Of a stretch of 64,000 nucleotides of DNA, positions 1-10,890 are shown piece by piece. The stretch spans positions 124,001-188,000 of the forward strand of contig JABSSW010000046.1 of NCBI GenBank assembly GCA_018902385.1, written 5' to 3'. Source of the stretch: Physcia stellaris. Its lineage: Eukaryota > Ascomycota > Lecanoromycetes > Caliciales > Physciaceae. Each line of letters starts with the position of its first letter. Positions within the stretch are counted from its first letter, which is position 1. A model generated the notes under the pieces. It had not been told where the DNA came from. It did no database searches and saw nothing but the letters and a program-made list of their open reading frames with translations. A program made the position numbers and the translations under genes.

Positions 1-116
1 GAGGCTGTTGCCAGCCGCTCAGCAGCCGGCAATGTAGCACGAATTCTATTTGGCGTCGGTCTGTGGTGGCATTGGTGGCACACCTACTGCTGGTCGACCT
101 GGGAATCTTGGAGGCA

Positions 117-1100
117 TTAAAAATTGCTGTTGGCTGCAAGCAGCCTAGTGCTGCTGCTGTTGACCGGTCGACAAACAGCCTGAGAATCCTGAAGAGGACA
201 TTGTGGCACAGAAGTCCGAACTCTGAGTTGAAGAAGACTTGTCAGCTTCGTAGCCAACAGAGAAGAAAGCATGGAATGAGTGTGACTAACAGGATATCCA
301 TGGCTGAATTCAGGGCTCACAGCGAATGGAGTATGAGGTATTGTATGGCCGTACAATGGCCCACCGTACAGCATCGGGGTCGGTTGGTGAGGAAAGACCT
401 GCTGAGGAGGTATACCATACACTGGAGGATCCGGAACACCAGTGTATTGAAATTGATGAGGATGGTATGGTCCAGGAACCAGAGGAAAAGGCAAGTCTGG
501 GTGAGTCCTGAAGAGGACATGGTGGCCCAAGAAGTCCGAACCCTGGGTTGAAGAAAGTTTGTCAGCTGCGTGGCCCAAAGAGAAGAAAGCATGGAATGTG
601 TGTAACTAACAGGATATCCATGGCTGAATCCAGGGGTCATAGCGAATGGAGTATGAAGTATTGCATGACCGTACAATAGCCCACCGTACAGCATCGGGAT
701 CGGTTGCTGAGGAAAGACCTGGAACACTATTGTATTGAAATTGATGAGGATGGTAGACTTCAGAAACCCGAGAAAGAGGCACGTTTGACGGTATGTTTAT
801 CGTCGAAGTCATTGTTGGATATGGATAGTAGTTTTGATTAGAGCTTGAAGCCGAAGCTGGCAATGATTGAGGTGGAGTGGCACTCGATGTAGGGATGTTG
901 ATGAAAGACGGCGTGAACATGCTCTGTGGTCGAGGAGCGGGAAGATTTTCTGGCTGGGAGGCATTGACCTTGTGAGCCTCCGAGTTACCTGCTACATCCG
1001 GACCATGCTCCCCACCCATGGGGTGGGGATCGGACGGGCGGCCTTCTCGCCTAGGATCCACATGGACATCCATACTCATCTTGTAGTCACAGAGACGCAT
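117..1100 (-). pseudogene. Q/P-rich middle-exon fragments of the local C2HC family
   Basis: On the minus strand two overlapping reading frames carry a proline-, tyrosine- and histidine-rich text (TPMLYGGPLYGH, then SHGYPVSHTHS) that is also found on the plus strand near 11690-11800. A third stretch, about 620-1020, is a Ser/Pro/Asn-rich low-complexity text. This resembles the disordered central exon of the C2HC-finger family described at 8281-10265. No start, finger exon or complete gene is attached, and the frames are interrupted, so I read it as broken copies in inverted orientation. The assignment to the family is inference from composition and from the 11.7 kb match. Confidence 0.45.
186..780. 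repeat. Tandem duplication, unit about 320 bp
   Basis: Positions 186-500 and 508-780 are near copies: both start with cctgaagaggacat, contain aacaggatatccatggctgaat, and end in ttgaaattgatgaggatggta. The second copy lacks an internal stretch. Confidence 0.85.
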
Positions 1101-1198
1101 TGTATCTTGATGTACTCGCGGCTGAGGTTGTGAAAAGGTATGTTTGCCGTCGAAGCCATTGTTGGATACGGATAGTAGTTTTGATTAGAGCTTGAGGG
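789..1198. repeat. Pair of 63-bp direct repeats
   Basis: About 63 bases at 789-853 recur at 1136-1198 (cattgttggatayggatagtagttttgattag core, shown here in part). The spacing is about 346 bases. The DNA between them is fragment sequence of the preceding entry. Confidence 0.75.
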
Positions 1199-1399
1199 TT
1201 AACTATTCGAAGGTCGATGAGCAGAGAGAGAATAGCCAGGTTCTGGACATCCTGAATGGTGTTTTGGATGGGGACGAAAGGTGATCGTAGGCCTGCTGGT
1301 TCCTAACCCCGAGAAAAATGGGGCCGCTTAAAGATTCACTTCTGCCACTACCACACTTGGCTAGAACTTCACGATCACTCTGTACACAGTAGCCAACCT

Positions 1400-2135
1400 A
1401 TGCTCTGTTGACAGGTAATGAGGGAATATGTATTGCGTACGTTACGCACACAAGCGTTGCGATCACCAGCGCACCCAATCCTCTCACAAGCTCTTCCCTC
1501 GACCACTCGCCGAGGGCGACCTCCAAGTTCAGCCCCAAAGCCCTGCAGGAGCCCTACAGCCACCCGTACAGCTACTCCGGCAATCAATCCCTGAACGGCA
1601 AGAGCGAGGAGCTGGCGACCTCCAAGTTCAGTCCCAAAGCCAGGAGCCCTACAACATCCGGTACAGCCACCTGGTGGGTGAACTCCCGAACGGTAAGTGC
1701 GAACAGCTGACGATCTTCAAACATAGAGGTTGGAATTTTTCTGATCAAATGTACGATAGCTATGCGGGAAGCTGCTGTCAGGCTTTGGAACTGGCCGAAC
1801 CAGACAGAACCGCCTTCTGATTGTAGCGTCCCACCGCTTACACCGCCACGTCACAACGACGCTCTGTCTTACCAATACGGGCCATCAGAGCCTTGGAGCT
1901 CACTCGTCAAGACTATCATGCAATCACAGGCAACGAAGCCCCTGTGACTCCGGCCGATAGCAGCTACGAAATCCAGTACCACTCCTTACAATTGGAGCTG
2001 GTCAAGATGATGGTCTGGGAGCAAGGAAGTCTGAGGGTACCAAAATTGGTCTGCGTCGGACCATTCGAGAATGGGTGGGATGATTGGACGCCCCCTGACC
2101 CTTCGCTGCGTGTTATAAAGGCGGAGAGTCTCTAG
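1400..2135 (+). pseudogene. Mosaic of short coding fragments, incl. REAAVR..WNWPNQTEP copy
   Basis: There is an internal duplication of gcgacctccaagttcag (1518 and 1616), giving repeated DLQVQ text. At 1762-1860 there is a degenerate copy of a repeated fragment whose best form is at about 14160-14270 (key residues REAAVRFWDWLNQTEP). The remaining sequence (1880-2135) has open but unrecognised frames. No complete gene could be built. A CACGATCAC motif lies at 1370-1378. Confidence 0.4.
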
Positions 2136-2203
2136 GACAGAGGAGTGAGCTCAGTCTCAATCTACTTTTCACGAGTCGCCAGATATCAGGTGAATCTGCG
2201 CAA

Positions 2204-2335
2204 CACATCGCGCGCAACTGTACCGAAGGAGGAGGTGGCTATGGAGGTTATGGCCAGAACCAAGGCGGTTATGGTGGCGGTTACGGAGGTGGTGGTCGCG
2301 GAGGCCAGGAGGCCAGACTTGCTACTCATGCGCGT
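2204..2335 (+). pseudogene. CNBP/Gis2-type zinc-knuckle protein fragment
   Basis: One frame reads HIARNCTEGGGGYGGYGQNQ and then a Gly/Tyr/Arg-rich linker ending GGRGGQ. This is the second half of a CCHC zinc knuckle followed by an RGG-type linker, as in cellular nucleic-acid-binding proteins (CNBP, Gis2, Byr3), which bind single-stranded DNA and mRNA. An 8-base duplication (gaggccag) near 2305 shifts the frame before the next knuckle. It is one of at least five CNBP-derived pieces in the window (18.4, 20.2, 26.0 and 28.5-29.5 kb). Confidence 0.7.
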
Positions 2336-2993
2336 TGGATAAAGACGACAGATCGGTCCAAGATGACGAACGGGATATGAGTGTTGTGGCTGATTCTTCA
2401 GGGCTTGTTGCGTCTTCATGTACATACAGCTTGTCTTTTGCCCGATAGCAATTCGAGGATTTTGTGAGACCGTTTCAGCCAGTCTACGCACGAGCGAGCA
2501 GCTTTGATCTGTAATTATAAGTCTAGAGGTGGGCCGGCTCAATCAACTGTCTTTACGTGCCTCATCTGGGGAGTCGTTGTGTGACAGGATGGATTGGTTC
2601 TATGACAGCGGGGATTGGGGCGTAGCCTGATGCACACATAGTCACCGTATGGTTGCAGATCATCAAGAAATCTCAAAGCAGGAGCTTCTTCTAATAATGG
2701 AGACTAAGTCTCCAACGCCCGCCTCGCTCCTTCTCCCTCTCCATCTAGCAACCGCAGCAACCCCCAACCACAAACACAACTGCGTAAAACAACGCGAATT
2801 TCTTTTCTCTGGCTGGTATCTCCGAGAGTGTCCCGTGTGTCGAATAGTCCATTAGACCTTCTAGCAGGCCGAAAGCATAGATCAAGCATAGAGGAGGGAA
2901 GCACAAGCAAGGAACAAGAACGACCCGTCCAAATTCTTTCTGGCGTTTCAAGAGTGCATCGGTTCGGTGACCTGGGATGAAGTGCATGGAGGC
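2336..2993. other. Region without a recognised gene
   Basis: There are only short, unsupported frames here on both strands. I see no domain, RNA gene or convincing splice pair. Confidence 0.4.
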
Positions 2994-3618
2994 CTAAGCC
3001 TCCACCCCGTCACCCTCTTGCTCCCGTATCTGGTCCACCAGACGATCAACTTCCGCCCGGAGACGGTCGGCACCTTCCTTTAGCTTTTCGTTGAGCTTGG
3101 CGAAGTAGGCCCGACGGGCGACAGGGTCCTGGTTTTGGACTTGAATCAGCTTCTATGGGTGAGGATATGGGGAATAGATCTTACGGATGGGGGCTCGATG
3201 GCCTCCATGCCACCATCTTTCTCTTCAGCCCCGCTTGGGCCATATAGCTCCCGTTCCCTACGGGAGATCTCTTCCATCCGATCATGCTCGGCCCCGAGCC
3301 AAGCGCGCTCTCTTTTGAACCGTTCTTCGTCGATGGTGGGAGGGCGGAGCGAGACGGGCTGCCGTTTTAAGACTTGAATCAGCTTCTATGCGTGAGCACT
3401 TCAGGAATAGATCTTACGGATGGTGGAGGTGGGGGCGGGGGTTCGTTGCGCTGGGCATCGTTCTTTTGCCAGTACGATGCTAGGTCTGTGGTCGAAGGGG
3501 GGGCCGAGTCTGCGCGCTTCTGGTCTTCGGGGTCGAAGCCCCTACACATCGCGGATTGCGCCCCTGGGCGCCCATTCTGTGGGGTAGCCCACACTGGGGT
3601 ACTCGGCTGAGTGTTCAT
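2994..3618 (-). CDS. Small unknown protein, polyproline then charged coiled-coil tail
   Basis: On the minus strand the frame starts with MNTQPSTPVW at 3618, runs through a Gln/Pro region into seven prolines, and continues after a frame change as a charged helical text (ERFKRERAWLGAEHDRMEE, then FAKLNEKLKEGADRLRAEVD) ending at a stop at 2994. Two nearly identical 65-base segments (3133-3195 and 3365-3430) each contain a GTAAGA donor-like site and a CCATAG or GCATAG acceptor-like site. Joining them would keep the frame but implies introns of only about 32 bases, so either the introns are unusually short or the gene has two matching frame shifts. The function is unknown. The coiled coil is inferred from the heptad-like Leu/Ala/Arg/Glu pattern. 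Confidence 0.45.
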
Positions 3619-3858
3619 TTTGACTTGAGGGTATTATGACGCTCGACGTAAGCTCGCAGAATGTTTCCGGCCTGGGGGAAGCGTTGAATTATTAGGAGAT
3701 GAGGCTTTGGATAGAACGGGATCTAGAATGTTGTAGAGATGAGTGGTCAAATTGCTAACGAAGATTGCGGTGCGGGTGGCGAAGGCGTTTTGTCGTCAAA
3801 TGTCATTATGCCAAGCCAAATCTCTGAGACTATCCACTCTACTAGAACGTTCTCCATG

Positions 3859-4115
3859 CCACACAGAGCCTCCTCTAAGTCTTGAACTTTCAGCATAAGC
3901 CATACCGGGCCTCGCGTGGTTCTATTCGTGAAACTAATCAACTTAAGCAGTCAGCATTGAAAGACTCGTTCCTGCTCCTTATTCATGTCACAAAGAGCTT
4001 CCTCTAAGTCTTGAGCTTTCAGCATAAGCTATACCGGTCTTAACGTGGATTTGTTTGTGGAACCAATCAACTTAAGCATTCAGCATTGAAAGACCCGTCC
4101 CTGCCCCATATTCGA
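3859..4115. repeat. Tandem duplication, unit about 130 bp
   Basis: The stretch from 3859 recurs from 3989: both contain cctctaagtcttgarctttc, then caacttaagc and cagcattgaaagac. It lies just 5' of the first exon at 4163, so it duplicates a likely promoter or leader. Confidence 0.85.
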
Positions 4116-4162
4116 CCTACATTGCTCTCGCTCCCACATATTACACACTGAGAAGCTCGAAA

Positions 4163-4640
4163 ATGGAAAACGAATCATTGAAACCCATTTATGTTCCGGA
4201 CAACATTGTCCTTAACATAGAACTTGCTCTTCATCGCAAGGGCAGGGCGAAAATAACCGATAAAACATGCCTGGAGCTAATTGCCCAGATCGTGGACTGG
4301 TGGGAGGCGTCCTTAACGGATAAAGAGCTTGAGACAGCTCTATTTATGCTAGGAGACCGTCAAAAGCTATCAAAGCCCCCAGGAAAAGAGAGCTTTTCGA
4401 TAGGTATGCTCATTCCCTTTGACATTTATCATCGAGAGCGAAAGACTGATGAGTTTAGTGGCGGCTCCAAAACACGGCCGACCCGACTGGCCTCACATTA
4501 AAATGAATGAGCAGGGTGCGTTATTATGTCATAGAGAGCTGGATTTGAAGCTACTAATCGAAACGTGTGTAGTGCTCAACGATACGCCCTTACCCCTCAA
4601 ACGCTACTATACATTGGTTCCACCGGACAAGGGAAGCCTG
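4163..4640 (+). CDS. Family member D: first exon of the C2HC-type family (partial)
   Basis: The start ATG at 4163 follows the tandemly repeated leader and opens an 80-codon exon (MENESLKPIYVPDN...). Its end reads IVDWWEASLTDKELETALFM, then LGDRQKLSKPPG, which aligns by eye with member E at 5607 (MVDWCDAIFTNAQLSAAVEV, then LGDRSELSRRPG) and more loosely with exon 1 of members A and B. A GTATGC donor at 4404 leaves phase 1, the same phase as in A, B and E. Downstream frames exist (4509-4640; 4709-4885, acidic; 4925-5220, with a KRPRKRD basic cluster), but I could not chain them, and no C2HC finger exon was found. It is probably a truncated or decaying copy. The function is unknown. Confidence 0.45.
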
Positions 4641-5606
4641 AGTTCAAGGAGTGAGTAGCCTGCAATGGCCGATGGTGTTCAGTATCAAAAAAGCTAAATT
4701 GGGGGCCTAGTTCTAAAGCCGTGGATTGAGCCTGATTGGCGCATTTCTCCACCGAAGATCGTCTCTCCAGTTTCCCAAACATGTCTTGATATCTTCGGCC
4801 AAGATATGGATGACTTATTCAATGAAGATATAGAAGACGTCATCTTCTCAATAGATGATGGTGAGAATGAGACTTTTTGGCTGTAAGAGGGCGGTGGGCT
4901 GGTCTGGGGACGTCCGCGAGACCGAGCCTGGAACAGGTCCTCGACGTGGCAGCCAGATTCCTGGATCTGGCTAACCTGCGTCTGGAAGCTCGGCTTGCGC
5001 TCAGTTATCTTGTGGACGCATGTTGGGCGATCAAGAGCGGATTTTAGAGCTATCTAGCGGAGCGGTACGATTCGGAAAAAAGACCTCGAAAAAGGGACTT
5101 TGAGGCTGGGGGAGGATCCGAGAATGAGGAGGAGACAATTGATGCAGGCCCGCTATCTCAATCTGTATCTTCCTACTACTTTCCATGTACTGCTATGGCT
5201 GAAATCGAGACGATCTCCTTTATCGTAGAGATGGAAACGTGATTATGTCCAGACTTTCCATGATCCCCTAACAACTACAACCTTGAATAAGGTCCTGTAT
5301 ACTTTGAAAAGTATCCAGCAGATGATGCTCGAAAGCCAGGCATTTCCTACGAGATTACCATGAAGCCGAAGCACTGAGATATCTCTCTTGTGCTGTCATT
5401 TCGTCCAGATGACACCCGGAAATGATCATTGATTGAGACCAGGACCTCCTTGCAATGGAACCTCGGTTGCAGCTCCACAGTGTTGATCTGTATTGAGATT
5501 GCCAACCCCATTCTGTGTTTTCCTGTAGATTTCAAACTGTAACCCGTCGTATACCTCGTTTCCCCCCCTAAACCTCGACTCGACACTTTATAGATCAGCC
5601 GATAAA
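4641..5606 (+). pseudogene. Possible downstream exon remnants of member D
   Basis: Three open stretches stand out. The first, 4709-4885, ends in an acidic text (DMDDLFNEDIEDVIF). The second, 4925-5045, reads as an amphipathic helix (VLDVAARFLDLANLRLEARL). The third, 5050-5230, has a nuclear-localisation-like KRPRKRD followed by an acidic Ser-rich tail. They lie in different frames, with stops between, and no clear splice chain was found. 5230-5606 holds nothing I recognise except a pyrimidine-rich leader just before 5607. Confidence 0.3.
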
Positions 5607-5909
5607 ATGGAAATCCAGTCTACTGAAACTATCACTTTTCAACGTTGCCATTTCAGAAGTATAGATATCCATATCAAACGACTCCAGAAGGGAAAGACCC
5701 ATCCCAACGACGACATAGAGCCATATCGAAACAGTCTCGCCCAGATGGTCGACTGGTGCGACGCAATATTTACCAATGCCCAACTCAGCGCAGCTGTAGA
5801 GGTACTTGGAGACCGATCTGAGTTGTCACGGCGGCCAGGTTTCTTCCCAGATTTGGCAAATCCAATGGGTACGATGTTGTCCCACAACGCTGAGAAGCGG
5901 GATAAATAA
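5607..5909 (+). CDS. Family member E: first exon of the C2HC-type family (partial)
   Basis: The ATG at 5607 opens an exon (MEIQSTETITFQRC...) paralogous to member D: both carry a segment of the form xxxLAQhVDWxxxxhTxxxLxxAhxhLGDRxxLSxxPG. A GTACGA donor at 5869 would end the exon in phase 1, matching A, B and D. Read without splicing, the frame stops at 5909 after about 100 residues. No middle or finger exons follow before the unrelated DNA at 5.9-7.5 kb. I treat it as a truncated family member. The function is unknown. Confidence 0.45.
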   Translation: MEIQSTETITFQRCHFRSIDIHIKRLQKGKTHPNDDIEPYRNSLAQMVDWCDAIFTNAQLSAAVEVLGDRSELSRRPGFFPDLANPMGTMLSHNAEKRDK

Positions 5910-7573
5910 AAGACTGATGATTTATGATAGTGGGATTACTCTCACCAGGCCGGCCTGTATGGCCACACATCAGGCTCACTGATGAGTGTAAGTTATCAAG
6001 TCTCTGTGACCGGAATTGAATATGCTAGCCCACTGGTTCTGTAGTAATACTGAGTGGGGACCTCCCACAACCACGATTTTACTGGCCGTCTACCCACATC
6101 GAATATGGTAAGTAGCCCATATTGATCAATGTTGTTTGGTAGCAGAAGCTGAACTATCGGTACTTATAGCACTGCACCCGGTAGTCATCCCGCCTTCAGG
6201 AGCCTGGGCTGCAGCCATGGCTGTATTAGATTAGATCACCAATTCCTAAGAGCAAGACGTCGTCCAAGCCATTAGCGGAAAGTGGAGGTAGAAACATCCC
6301 TTATGTCACATATGAGCAAAAGCAAGATATTTACAATTGTCGGTTGAAAATGGCGTTGGGGGGAATTGGCTTTCCTAGATAGAAACCACGAGCATCTGAG
6401 CTCGGCGAACTAAAGCTAGTTCGCCACAAGTCCCGTTCCACCTCTTTGAGGTAGTAAATAGCATCTGATAGATATTTTGCCTGATGATAGAGAAGAATCG
6501 TCGTAATGCTAGCTCGTTCTCGAAGCCAGCGGGCATGGTGTTATAAACCGGGCTTTTGCCAAGCCTCAAAGTCATTGACCCTTTCTTGCGTGGAGGATTC
6601 TTTGTTTGGTGTAGCTAGCAAACTTCTGTCAACTTTGACCTCTCAGCGGCTGGCTCACATTAACTGAGAGAGAATGCGACGTCAATGAATAGCCCCGCTG
6701 AATGCGTTCGGGACAGCGATCCAGCCTAGCTTCCAGAGGACGAAATCGATCTCGCTTTCCTAGCCTATTCCAGGTCTGCCTTGATGAAGGCAAAGCAGCT
6801 GAGCACTCGGCATCTGAAAATGATAGCGATGACTTTTCCCACTCAGGGCACTCTTTACACTGATTTAACAGAGGAGTCCAGGCTTTCAAGAACAAGTCGG
6901 CTGACGTGGCTCAAGTGGCGAGCTCTCCCGTTCACGTCCGAAGCGTTGGCCGTCCTGAGCGCCCGTTTCGGGGCGGTTTAAAGGGTACAGCATCTCGCTC
7001 CTTCCTTTGCTGGCTGACCTCCGCTGACCTAAATTTCATCTGCGCAGTGGCCTATCAACGACTTCGATTGCCAGACGGCCGACCTCTCTCCGCTGTCAAC
7101 TCCATCAAGAGATCATCAACCTTCACGTTTTGCCGAGTCTCCGCTAGAATAACTTGTGTTGGGAACGTTATCTATGGTGAGCAATACTGAATACTCCCGT
7201 TCATCTTAGAGGCGCTCAGATGGACTGAAATACTTCAGTGTTGCACATGCCCTCCGCGTTTACGACAAGAAGCCCATACGAAACAGCAGATCTCTCGGTT
7301 GCGGCTTGTTACTTACGACGGGGATAGATGGATATATTAGGATGATGCGGGCAATGCTTTCTACAGATCCGCCAGGGACGATACTTTCTTTGCCTTTGTT
7401 CACGGCGGGGAGGCTGGTTGGCAAGCATTCTGTCTCCATTCGATTCTTGGGGTCTGCCGTCTAGGATGTTATTCATGAGGGCAAAGATTGGAAAAGAACG
7501 GGCCTATTGAGTCATTCGAAGGGATTGGAGGTTTCTAGCTAGCCCGAATCTGGGGTCAAAGCCCAGAAAGTCT
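5910..7573. other. Region without a recognised gene
   Basis: Several frames of 60-95 codons occur on both strands (for example 6629-6895 minus and 6906-7190 plus), but none shows a domain, biased composition or convincing splice context. No tandem repeats were noticed. Confidence 0.4.
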
Positions 7574-7804
7574 GTGAAAATTGGGGTTGAGGGCAATTTT
7601 CTGAGAATTCTGAGAGAACAGTTGGGTAATCTGCCACATAGTGACGAAGAACCAGATGTCCCTAGAATTGCTTCTGCTCGTGAAGATCTGGTAGGTCATG
7701 TCCCTGACAATTACTACCTTTCCGTTGTCAAAAAGAAGACATTGTCATCGTCCCACTTTGGCCGTCAGGCTAAGGCTTTCGTCGCTTCGATGACAATCCT
7801 TTGA
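7574..7804 (+). CDS. Short open frame, unknown, doubtful
   Basis: An open frame of 76 codons has a charged C-terminal half (VVKKKTLSSSHFGRQAKAF). There is no recognised domain, and the first codon is GTG, so an upstream exon would be needed. It ends 25 bases before the tRNA-like sequence. It may be chance. Confidence 0.15.
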   Translation: MKIGVEGNFLRILREQLGNLPHSDEEPDVPRIASAREDLVGHVPDNYYLSVVKKKTLSSSHFGRQAKAFVASMTIL

Positions 7805-7829
7805 AGCTTAACCAGAGTAAAAAAGGTGT

Positions 7830-7905
7830 GCCCGTGGGGGGATTCGAACCACCCGTCTCATGTCTAGGAAAACTAGCAAGCGCGTTACCATTACGCCACA
7901 CGGAC
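7830..7905 (-). tRNA. tRNA-like gene, anticodon arm atypical
   Basis: On the minus strand the 76 bases start GTCCGTG and end CACGGGC, a 7-bp acceptor stem with one G-U pair. They contain a D arm (GCGTAATGGTAACGC) and a T arm with the GGTTCGAATCC box, one stem mismatch. The central part is 4-5 bases longer than a normal short-variable-loop tRNA and does not fold into a clean 5-bp anticodon stem with T33 and a purine at 37. A ctag/ctag hairpin is the best I see. It could be a tRNA pseudogene, a gene with a tiny intron, or a divergent tRNA. I do not assign an amino acid. Confidence 0.6.
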
Positions 7906-8154
7906 TTTTGTTATGCTTCATAAGGGTAGTGTTTGCATATAAGAGGCTCCAAGTCCGCAGCTACTGTGACTAAGCCGTGCATATCTACTCTCGCATAGAT
8001 AGCTATATCCGTGTGCTACTTGCTGCAGTCCGACTCTCTCGCTCAGGCCTGGTCTCCCTCGGCACTGTGCTTCCTGATGAGCTCCATGATTGCAGGGATG
8101 ATTCCAAATCGCTGATTGGACGGAGCATTGATTCTCCGGGGCTGGGATGAATGC

Positions 8155-8280
8155 GTTTCAATGTTCAGTGTCAAGACATGGTGAAGGAAGTGAGCTTAAA
8201 GAGCGGCTCCATTCTGTGAAAATCTCTTCCCTCCTGTAACCACGATCACCTTCTCACTTCTCAATCTTTGCAAACCGTCC
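8155..8280 (+). promoter_or_regulatory. Leader/promoter of member A with CACGATCAC motif
   Basis: A pyrimidine-rich leader precedes the ATG at 8281. It contains CACGATCAC at 8241-8249, about 32 bases before the start codon. The same motif sits in similar leader-like DNA elsewhere in the left 43 kb. Confidence 0.5.
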
Positions 8281-10265
8281 ATGACAATGGCGACAACAAA
8301 CGATCTGCATCGTGATACGCTCATCAAATACAATAATCACTTGTATCTAAACAATGTCATCGACTATTCTGACGACCCAGCAGAGGTAACGTTCGTTGTG
8401 GACGAACTCTACTGCTACCTCCCGCCTGCAAGGATTGCTCGTGGGCTAAGAAGACTTGGTCGACCAAATGACTTGCCCGCCAGATATAGACGGGAATGGA
8501 GACAAGAACGTACGTAAGCTTTTCGTCTGTTAGGGGCTGTTGGCTAACGTTGCTGCTATTTCAGTCCATGGGAGATGGGCGGTGCTCTGTTCTTTACCAG
8601 ATGCGAATGGCAAGTAAAATCAATCCAAATATTAGCGCTGTTACTGTCAAGCTAAAACTTAATGCTGTAGATAGTTCTCTTGCCGATCGTCTTAAAAATA
8701 TGGCCTTGCTGAGGTTCGGACGCGATGCAGGAGGTTGGTCGTTTACTGTCCTGATACGACCATAACTGACAATGGCCCAGAAATCCCTGGTCCAGATCTA
8801 TCACATCCTTCAACAGCCAACCCAGACACCCAACATTATGGTTCGTCGAACAATACTGTTTCTATCCGGGCATGAGTACTCAGCTGACCTGGTTCACAGT
8901 GGGGAAAGTTATATCGCGATCACCCCCTGCCAAAGAAACATACAATGACTATCATCTCGCAAGCAATACACACAAAGACCCCTTACTTTCTCCAGAACCT
9001 ATGAGTAACGAACAACACCAGCAGCTTCTGCCTAGGCCAGTGTACTACCAGCCCGCAGAGCCTATGGGTAATGGTTCTTCAATGTTCGATGAAGAACACC
9101 AGCAGCTCTTGCCTGGGTCAGTGGGCTTTCAGTCTTCACAGCCTATGGGTCATGATTATGCAACATCTAACGAGCAATACAAGCAGCTTTTGGCTGGGCC
9201 ATTAAATCAACAGTTTCCAGACGCTGGTCAGTGCGTTTTTGATTCCTTGGAGATGTCGGCCACCTCAGCCGCGTTTATCCCAGGGACGCCTGGTCAGCAC
9301 GTGTCTGCTACAAGTGCGAACAATCCGGACACATTCAATCTGCCTGCTTGGCTTGAATTTGACATGTTCGACCAGCCAATTCTCGGCTCTGGCGCTTGCA
9401 CTAGCTCGGGCTTGGATGATGGTATGGACAATCCCTCCTTGTTCGCGGACTGGATACCCTCGGCGAGCACATGCGGGATCCAACAAGAAGGTGGCCATGA
9501 CGCCGATCATGTTTCCCGCCCTTCGCATGATCATGATCGAGACAACATCTGTGATGATGTCTTCGGAAATCCGGCCAGTCACTCGCACAACTGGACCACT
9601 AGCGATCACATTGATTATGCCAATGTTCCCGGCCCTGTCAATAACCAGACTTGGAGCTCTTTTTCGGATGGAGAGAGAAATAATGTCAATGGTAAGGTCT
9701 AGCTCCGGTGTGGACTTGGGGCAAGAATAAGCTAACAATCTCAGATCAACATGTGATGGGTCCATCACAAGGCCAGAGTGCCAATTTTCCGGTTTCGGCC
9801 ACCCAGTTTGATCCGGGGTTTGCACCAATTGTATCAGGTGTTCCCCATACATCTGGACCTCAATTTCGGTCCATAGCTCCAGCCCGGCCCATAGCCCCGG
9901 CTCAACCCATAGCTGAAGCTCGCCCCAGAAAGCGCCGTACGTATCAAGGATAGAGACTTTAAGTAAAGAGAACGTCAAGCTAACACAGTGATTCAGAGCG
10001 TGTCTTGGCCAGCCAGGGTAATGGTTCTACAAAGAAAGGTAGAAATGCCACTTCAGCGTGCGGGGTATATAAGCCTCGAACACACCGTCCAATTCCCCCA
10101 GGGAAAATGATCGGAAGTGACCCGAAATTCTGCTGTTCCAACTGCAATAACAAGTGGACGCAGAAAGCCGCTGTTCAAAACCACTACGTGAAGTGTTGTG
10201 AGACCTATGGTAATCCACAGGCAATGGAATGGGACGGTCATCCTTCCTTTGGCCGCCACCACTGA
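8281..10265 (+). CDS. Member A: seven-exon C2HC-finger protein, 549 aa, intact
   Basis: Exons 8281-8509, 8565-8613, 8675-8733, 8781-8840, 8900-9691, 9745-9936 and 9997-10265 join in frame at GT-AG introns of 47-61 bases and end at TGA. Exon 1 encodes the family N-terminal domain (ends LPPARIARGLRRLGRPNDLP). Exon 5 is a long Q/P/S/D/N-rich region with repeats of EQHQQLLPRPV type, probably disordered. Exon 6 ends in a basic cluster, RPRKR. The last exon carries GRNATSACGVY, RPIPPGK, then C-x2-C-x12-H-x3-C (about residues 507-527) followed by YGNP. Layout and basic cluster suggest a nuclear DNA- or RNA-binding regulator. That is inference, and no named family was recognised. Member B at 22224 shares the exon junction before EIPGP and the finger exon. 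Confidence 0.75.
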
Positions 10266-10890
10266 CCGCTACCGTAAAGTCGGCTGAAGGTGCCCATACC
10301 ATCTCGAAAGCCAGTCAGGATCTCCTCAACTAGCTTCCTCTGCGGACCCCATGTCTGGCTAGGCTTCAAGCCATTACTCTCCATTTCGCTGGTCCGAGCT
10401 CCGGCGGTCGTGCATATGGCGGTCAACCTCAAGTTCCCGGCTCTGCAGGCATGCCTTCTGGGAGTGCCGACGTTTACGGTCACGGGGTGAGTAGGGCTAA
10501 GATTTCGAGTGTCTCGGGGCCTGGGCGTACACATTTGAGTGGACATTGGAGGCTCATCTTTGTTTTTCTGCACAAAAGCACCTGCTGGAAGATTCTTCCC
10601 CTTCTTTAATGATTTTCTGAATCTCTTTGAGAATTCAAGGCATGTAATTAGCTGCTTCTAGATAGACTAGCAAACGATGATCACTTTGCTTGAAGTGGTT
10701 TCGCCTGCTGTCTCAAGCTTCAGCTAAGACTTCCACGAAGCTTGGAAGGAACAGTCTTTTGGTTAACATTGTAGCCTGTCAGAACCAGAATTTCTAACCG
10801 CTGTCTCACCAAGAATAAGTTGACGTGTACGAGTAGAGATTCGATGAGACAAGGACGCATTCCGATCTCGGACGAACCGTTCATGGAAAG
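10266..10890. other. Region without a recognised gene
   Basis: This is downstream flank of member A. Short frames on both strands have no recognisable content. Near 10860-10946 a leader-like stretch begins, with GCCAAGCC and CACGATCAC (10938-10946). Confidence 0.4.

Noticed and set aside
606-1133. Plus-strand frames in the first kilobase as genes
   Set aside because: They mirror the minus-strand Q/P-rich family text, which is found again at 11.7 kb; the minus-strand reading is the supported one.
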